Assembly: GCA_977006965.1 (NCBI GenBank)
Contig: OZ345372.1
Coordinates: 186,001 to 250,000, forward strand
Reading direction: 5' to 3'
Source of the DNA: Phymatolithon calcareum
Lineage: Eukaryota > Rhodophyta > Florideophyceae > Hapalidiales
Length of the DNA: 64,000 bases
Shown here piece after piece: positions 58,710-64,000 of the stretch (its first letter is position 1; each line of letters opens with the position of its first letter). The notes under the pieces were generated by a model that was given only the letters and a program-made list of their open reading frames with translations, searched no databases and was not told the origin of the DNA. The translations under genes were made by a program, and so were the position numbers.

Positions 58710-60102
58710 CTAGACCGGGCGCTGGAACGGACAAATTCGCTTTTTGTCAACTGGACAGGATCTGTGAATAAAGCACAAGAAAATACAAAGTACGAAATTA
58801 GTCACAAAGTGTCAAGAAATGCCCCGTCCACTGCCAATTTCGCGGTTATTATACTTACCCATTGTACGTGAGCCAGTCTCCAATACATTTCTTGTGGTAC
58901 TTGTGCGTGCAGGGCAAAACACGGAGGTTCTCGCCCACTTCAACGTCGCTCATACAAATTGCACACCGAATGTCGGTGTCGGCCTCCGCGGCCATTACTT
59001 CAGGCAAACCTTCAATTACATCTTTCGGTGCCGCATTCCTCTGCCGCATTCGCTGCTCATGCAGCACCTGGAAATTCGCAAGGCGGCGGATATTCACACT
59101 TCTGAAGAAGATGCGTCTCCGAGTAGGTCGAGTCTCATGAGTTGTTGATGTCGTGAAATTGCGTTCAATTTGTCTGTTCATATCGGAGAACAAAGTAAAC
59201 GAATCGGTAACTGGAGACGATTCATCGGTGAATGCTTGATAAAGGCGAGCATAACGATCTGGTAAACTCTCTCTGCGTGTCTCAGGGTGCACAGGACGAA
59301 TAGAGCTACTAGAATCCGTCCGCCGCAGGCTTCGACTCACAAACCTGCGTCGAGTTTCACCAATCGTCGGGAGAGTGGCGTTAATAATGGTGGCATTTTG
59401 AGAATCTATTCTTGCCGTGCGCTGTGCCACGAGAGGCGAAGCGTCAATACCCCAGGCGATATCTGGATTAAATGAACCATGCGGGACCACATCCCTGAAT
59501 GCTTGCAAAACCCCACTAGCACGAGCTCTGTCGCGCACACGATTTTGCGCAGTGCGCCTGATGTTCGCAATTCGCTCTCTCACCGAGGAAAAACCTGCGT
59601 GAGCGCGGACAGCGGGTTCCTGAGGAGGTGGAGCAGGCTCGTCGTCATCAGAGATTGTTATCACTTCGGCCGAGCCGTCGTTGAGGCGACGCCTCTTTCT
59701 CCGCGCTCCATTTCGACCGGAATCTTGAGATGATGCACTTGCATCTTGTGCAGAGCATATTGGAGGGTGCTCTGCATCCAAGACAATAACCTCAGCCTCC
59801 CTCACCGTGATGTGGTCATTGGGGAGGCGAGAGGACGGACCAGCACGGCTCGATGAAGGACCATCATTAGCGCGATAGCCCTGCAGGACCGAACCTTGTG
59901 GAATGTGCGGGGATAATTCGACAAACGCACTTTCGTCCGGCACCATCAGTGGAAGAAGGTGGCCTAAAGGCGCTTCAGCGGTGCGATGGGACGATGTGTC
60001 AGCGTGTGCGCGAATTGGGGACGGGGGAGATGCTCTGGCATTGTCAGCCGCGTGCTGAGAAAGAGAAGCCCCTCCACTGGTGTTTTCTGATAGCGTTACC
60101 AT
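58710..60102 (-). CDS. RING-H2 E3 ubiquitin ligase with two SUMO-interaction-like motifs, one intron
   Basis: Exon 1 starts at 60,102 (MVTLSENTSGGASLSQ) and encodes a long disordered region. It has EAEVIVLDAEH and SAEVITISDDDEP, both hydrophobic tetrads next to acidic residues as in SUMO-interaction motifs, and an RRKRRR basic patch. Near its end is IRCAICMSDVEVGENLRVLP, then CTHKYHKKCIGDWL. The open frame stops inside an intron: GTAAGT at 58,858 to CACAG at 58,762 (97 bp). Joining in frame gives GSCPVDKKRICPF, which supplies the last zinc ligand (CPVD), and a stop at 58,710. SIMs before a C-terminal RING is the layout of SUMO-targeted ubiquitin ligases. RING is certain; the STUbL role is inferred. 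Confidence 0.85.
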
Positions 60103-60582
60103 ATTAACAGTCGTTAGATGGAAAAATAGGCGGGAAAAACGGGTTCAACACAGCTTCCCTCGAGGGTTCAACCTAAAAACAAGGAAAGACGTCAAGAGGC
60201 GGAGAAAGGCTATTCGGACGTTCAAAACGACTGAGACGAAGCAAATGGTCGGCTGTGGTCTCTCACAAAAGCGAGTGAGCGCCGCACAGTTGCGGCGCTC
60301 AAATCGTTAAGGACTCAAGTCTTTTCGCGTTCACGGGAGCCAGCCTTTGCGGAGCGCAAGTCGTCAAACCACTCCAGTACTTCTGGATTACAAACGTTGG
60401 GGCCGCAGTAGCACGAGTGTTTGTGGGACTAAGATTGGAAACCAATGAGGCCCGCAGATCATACGCTTACAGTAAGTGTCGTCTAGTGCCCACTGTAAGT
60501 TCGATGGGCGATGAAGGTACTGTATCGATCTTGAACTCCCCTTCTCGACCCGAGCGAGGGTTACGCGTCGATCGCAAAAACA
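60103..60582. other. intergenic, divergent promoter region
   Basis: Lies between the starts of the RING gene and the metalloprotease gene. It contains AGTGAGCGCCGCACAG next to TTGCGGCGCTC (a hairpin at 60,277-60,300) and TACTGTA near 60,519. Confidence 0.5.
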
Positions 60583-61995
60583 ATGCAGCACCACACGGAT
60601 TCTGAAATCAGAGTAACAAATCTGATTGATGGCGACGTCCTTACTTATCCGCTTGCCATTCTCCGGGGCACGACATGTGCTAACGACAGATTTATTCACA
60701 TCTCCACCAGCTCGCCGTCTACCTGCATGTACCCGGTAGTTGATTCCCACTTCACGGCACTGTATGAACTCAAAGAGGGCCCCAACGAAATTCGTCTAGC
60801 CCGAACCAGCGCAGCTTTGGGCACATCGTCAGCGCATACTCTCACCCTCTGCTACATGCCGCCGTCGTTCTCAAGTCCGTTTGTGCGACTCGTCTACCTT
60901 CTCACCGCGGACTCAGACGGATCCATTCAATCTCCAGACCCTCCTGAGCATCGAGATCTCAACGCGGGGAAGTCCCGTCTCAAAACCGCTGGTCTAATGA
61001 TCCAGGCTGCAACAGCGGAAATGATGGCAGCACACGGCTTTCAGCGGCGCACTTTTGCCCTCGCCCCGTCTGTGCTCGTTCACCGTCTCTCTAATTTACC
61101 GCTTTCCCGTGCCCTCGAAATGTCTGGAATGGATCTCTGGCACGAAGCCGCGGCTAGTTTAAGTCATCTTCCGAACCGCGAAAACTCTATTGACGTCGCC
61201 GTCATGAGTTTTTCTCGACTTTTGGACGGAAATGTTCGAGCACATACAGCGCTCGGGGGTGGCCCTCTCGCGCTATTTGGAGGTGCTTCATTGTTCTGTT
61301 GGCCTGCCAATACATCGGAAATTCCGAAGCGACTTCGCGATTGTAGAAAGTTTAATCCTCGCCAACTCTTTGACGACTCCGCTGGGAGAGCGAACCAATT
61401 AGGACGTCGCGCGTGCACAGCTACAACAATTGGCGCATTGCTGCATGAATTGGGACATTGTTTGTCCCTTCCACATCCCACCGGGAATGCTGCAAAGGAT
61501 GGCGGAGGGATAATGGCAAGAGGGTTCGATTATTTTGACAGGCTCTTCGTTGAACCAGAAAAAGATGAGCCATTGCCCTTTTGGGATCGAGGGTCAGCAA
61601 TTCGTCTGAGGTTTCATCGCTTTTTGCAGTTTGAGGATGAGGTTACAATTCGAGGATTGCGCGCTCTGAGTGTTAGATCTGCCACAATCGCCACAGCAGC
61701 GCCCACACCGGCACCAGAGGTCCAGGGGAGCGTGCTGACAGCACCATCGTTTTCAAAGTTGACGGATGGAAGTGTCGTGTGTCGTTCGAGTGCTGGTATT
61801 GGACATATTGCATACTACAAGAATGGTGACAATGCAGCACATGAAGAAGTTTTTGACTCGGAACCTACAGAGTTTCGGACTCCACCCCTGTCGGAGATAA
61901 GGCGACGATGCAAAGCAAAGCATGGCGATAAAATTGTTTTAAGCGCTATCGACGTTAATGGGATGATTACAGATACCCCGTACGACCTCCTGTGA
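60583..61995 (+). CDS. putative zinc metalloprotease (fungal YIL108W-type family)
   Basis: 470 residues, intact. The active site is TIGALLHELGHCLSLPHP, an H-E-x-x-H-x-x-x-x-x-H zinc motif. It is preceded by ALGGGPLALFGGASLFCWP, and MIQAATAEMMAAHGFQRRTF occurs in the N-terminal half. This arrangement is that of the putative peptidase family containing yeast YIL108W, whose substrates are unknown. The N-terminal 120 residues look like a beta domain (ILRGTTCANDRFIHI) and the C-terminal about 100 residues like another (LTDGSVVCRSSAGIGHIAYY). No signal peptide, so probably cytosolic. Confidence 0.78.
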   Translation: MQHHTDSEIRVTNLIDGDVLTYPLAILRGTTCANDRFIHISTSSPSTCMYPVVDSHFTALYELKEGPNEIRLARTSAALGTSSAHTLTLCYMPPSFSSPFVRLVYLLTADSDGSIQSPDPPEHRDLNAGKSRLKTAGLMIQAATAEMMAAHGFQRRTFALAPSVLVHRLSNLPLSRALEMSGMDLWHEAAASLSHLPNRENSIDVAVMSFSRLLDGNVRAHTALGGGPLALFGGASLFCWPANTSEIPKRLRDCRKFNPRQLFDDSAGRANQLGRRACTATTIGALLHELGHCLSLPHPTGNAAKDGGGIMARGFDYFDRLFVEPEKDEPLPFWDRGSAIRLRFHRFLQFEDEVTIRGLRALSVRSATIATAAPTPAPEVQGSVLTAPSFSKLTDGSVVCRSSAGIGHIAYYKNGDNAAHEEVFDSEPTEFRTPPLSEIRRRCKAKHGDKIVLSAIDVNGMITDTPYDLL

Positions 61996-62484
61996 AGACA
62001 GTCACTTTAGCCTCCCGATTCTTACGAGATTGGGATTGTCTCCCAGGAGTGCAGTGGCTTTTGTCGAGCTGGCTTTACAGAAGCCGCGCGCCATCGGTCT
62101 TATTTTCTCTCTGTTTTCGACCACAACGAATCCCTGGCTGATTGACTTCGCAACGTTCTCGAGGAGTGCAAATTCCTTCTATTTCTCCACGGCGATCACG
62201 TATGTAGTAGTAGAACTAAACCATGTTGATGGCTGCTCCAAAGAGACCCTAAAGCACATCACTTGATAAAGGATGGACCGGGTATTGTATCGAAAAACAA
62301 ATCAGATGCAACATCTTGACTTATCATACAGTGCAGTTCGTGATGATATCAATTATTGTAGCCACACAGAGATGGCTTTGCGTCGGGGATGAAAAGTGGG
62401 CCCGCCCTTCATCGCTCAACATGTGCTCTTTCATCATTTCCTCTTTGTTTTTCGTAACCCGAGCCACCCTTATCGAACTCTAGA
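61996..62484. other. intergenic, no gene recognised
   Basis: A plus frame at 62,030-62,266 has no support. Confidence 0.45.
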
Positions 62485-63369
62485 ATGGCACAACGAGCGC
62501 TAATGCCACTTCTTCCAGTTGGAGCTGAGACGGCAACAACATCACAGATCGAATCGATCTGCGCGGTACTTTCGCGCGGAACTGTCACCGTTTTGTCTGG
62601 CGCGGGAATGAGCACGGAGTCTGGACTGCGAGATTACCGCTCGCCTGGGCGAGTAATGACGCGGACACCGATGTCTGCATCGGAATTCGCGAACAGCGCA
62701 GCGGCGCGACGGCGATACTGGGCGCGGTCCTACGCAGGACACCAGATGTTGGCAGCGGCGTCACCGAACCGTGCACACCGGGCGTTAGCATCTTTGCACA
62801 CGGAGTATGTGGAGAAATTCCCGGCACATGTGACGCAGAATGTCGATGGACTTCTGCAGCGTGCGGGGGCGCGGCCATGCACGCTGGTCGAGTTGCACGG
62901 GTCTGTACGCGTGGTGCGATGCGGTGGTTGCGGGGGAAGCGAGGGTCGAGATCGCTTTCAAGAGCGACTGGGCGCCGCAAACGGGGCTTTTGCGAATGCC
63001 GTGCCGCGCCCGGATGGCGACGCCGAGGTACCGGCTGAGGTTGTGGAACGGTTTATGGTACCCTTGTGTCCAAAGTGTGGGGCTGATGAACTGGAACCCG
63101 CGGTAGTATTTCACGGCGGGACGGTACCGAAAGAGGTTACTGCGGCCGCGAGACGAGCAGTTGATGAGGCAGATGTTGTGTGGGTGATTGGAAGTACGCT
63201 TACAACATATAGTGCGTTTTCGTTGGTGAGGCGGGCGAAGGAGAAGGGAGCGATGGCTGTAGCTGTGAATTTTGGGCCAACTCGAGCGGATGACCTTTTT
63301 GATTTCAAGTACGAGACTTCGGTTGGAGATACCGTCGAACGAGTGGCACATGAGATGCTTGATATATGA
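62485..63369 (+). CDS. class II sirtuin (SIRT4-like NAD-dependent protein deacylase)
   Basis: 294 residues, intact. NAD-binding motif VTVLSGAGMSTESGLRDYRS, then HVTQNVDGLLQRAG, the catalytic His in LVELHGSV, zinc cysteines in RCGGCGG and PLCPKCG, then EPAVVFHGGTVPKEV and VIGSTLTTYSAFSLV. S-T-E-S-G-L-R-D-Y-R-S and the V-V-F-H/F-G segment are typical of class II (SIRT4) sirtuins, which act in mitochondria as lipoamidases or deacylases. The N-terminus (MAQRALMPLLPVGAETATTS) has only one arginine and is a weak targeting signal. GC-rich body. Convergent with a LINE fragment. Confidence 0.93.
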   Translation: MAQRALMPLLPVGAETATTSQIESICAVLSRGTVTVLSGAGMSTESGLRDYRSPGRVMTRTPMSASEFANSAAARRRYWARSYAGHQMLAAASPNRAHRALASLHTEYVEKFPAHVTQNVDGLLQRAGARPCTLVELHGSVRVVRCGGCGGSEGRDRFQERLGAANGAFANAVPRPDGDAEVPAEVVERFMVPLCPKCGADELEPAVVFHGGTVPKEVTAAARRAVDEADVVWVIGSTLTTYSAFSLVRRAKEKGAMAVAVNFGPTRADDLFDFKYETSVGDTVERVAHEMLDI

Positions 63370-63639
63370 ACTGCTTTCCTTATGGCGGATTCTTGAAGTT
63401 GCTCTTAAGCAGCTTAACACTCCGCCTGCTGCTGTAGTTTAACTGCCACTATCTACTTGTGCACCTGCTTTTAAGAAGATACTCCGTATTTTGAACTCGC
63501 TTGCCTACTCCAGTCAATCGGTTGTCAAAAATTCTCCTCAGACTCATTTCCCGGGGCATTGCTGAAGACCACGACAATTTCTTTCTTTCTTTAATGCAGA
63601 ATGCGTTAATTAACGCCAGAACTAACCCTAGAGTAAGTA
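63370..63639. other. short intergenic stretch
   Basis: No gene recognised. A minus frame at 63,449-63,685 overlaps the LINE fragment and is not supported on its own. Confidence 0.4.
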
Positions 63640-63990
63640 CCCATTGTTCAAATATTGGAGTATCTCTACGGGTCTCTCCTTGCACAGAGCTTCTACCGTT
63701 TTGTCTCGCACTTTTCCGATGAATTGTCGTTGAGAGGCAGCCATCCCAGAACAGTGTAGGATGAGGTGCTCCACTGTCTCCTTAACGCCATACGGACACA
63801 TCTTGCATTCTGGGTCGTAGAGAAGCGGTTCATCCTCGCTGTGTCAATGGTGAAAGCTTGCCACAATAGGGCTGCAGTTCACTACAGTATGAGCTGGTAT
63901 AGTACCACCTCTGCACGTCTCTGCGAGATGTGCAGATCTTTTGGAAGCGTAGGATACTCTCCCGCTAGGCATCAAAAGTTACAAGTCTCA
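63640..63990 (-). mobile_element. LINE C-terminal zinc-binding fragment
   Basis: The minus strand reads DEPLLYDPECKMCPYGVKET, then VEHLILHCSGMAASQRQF. This is the C-x-x-C...ET-x-x-H-(L/I)-(L/I)-x-x-C motif at the end of many non-LTR retrotransposon ORF2 proteins. It continues as VRDKTVEALCKERPVE. Upstream, VSYASKRSAHLAETCRGGT in another frame belongs to the same decaying ORF (stop near 63,852). The RT itself would lie beyond the right edge. Confidence 0.7.
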
Positions 63991-64000
63991 TATCCATCTG

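Overview
This is nuclear DNA of a photosynthetic eukaryote, most likely a red alga of the florideophyte type. Evidence for a nucleus: fibrillarin, a SART3/Prp24-like U4/U6 recycling factor, a SWS1-like SWIM protein, a RING-H2 ligase and GT-AG introns. Evidence for a plastid: a protein with a transit peptide followed by a twin-arginine thylakoid-lumen signal. Genes are mostly single-exon; the few introns I can place are 70-160 bp. The species is inference; no rRNA or organelle marker is present.

Layout. (1) 1-12.6 kb: sparse, decaying genes: a LINE fragment, a zinc-finger/SAP-like gene with a frame break, a wrecked N-terminal half of long-form tRNase Z, a glycine-rich pseudogene, a SNF5-like gene with a frameshift and an in-frame stop, a coiled-coil protein, and a nitrilase/omega-amidase broken by one missing base. 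(2) 12.6-28.5 kb: repeats: 144-bp tandem repeats, several foldback elements, a degenerate Ty1/copia element, a broken minus-strand gene that opens with a histone H3 tail-like sequence and ends in a possible cysteine-protease-like module, two intron-containing DDE transposase pseudogenes, and one member of an unrecognised two-member family. (3) 28.5-41.5 kb: a young Ty3/gypsy chromovirus with 258-bp LTRs, then a 1.44-kb inverted repeat whose spacer holds a third diverged copy, a hAT-like MITE with 8-bp target duplications, and a tRNA-derived SINE placed over a duplicated start codon; then the second member of the unknown family and another MITE. (4) 41.6-46.4 kb: an APH/choline-kinase-like gene, a WD40 fragment and a decayed gene. 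(5) 46.9-63.4 kb: a gene-dense island: MDR oxidoreductase, two membrane-anchored trypsin-like proteases, SART3-like, an mS37-like twin CX9C protein, fibrillarin, a thylakoid-lumen PsbQ-like protein, SWS1-like, a RING-H2 ligase with two SUMO-interaction-like motifs, a HELGH metalloprotease and a class II sirtuin. A second LINE fragment closes the window.

The genes do not form one pathway. Local themes are RNA processing (SART3-like and fibrillarin), the tandem protease pair, and strong mobile-element pressure on the left two thirds. Several conserved genes are broken by single-base indels or single stops. These could be real decay or assembly error; raw reads would decide.
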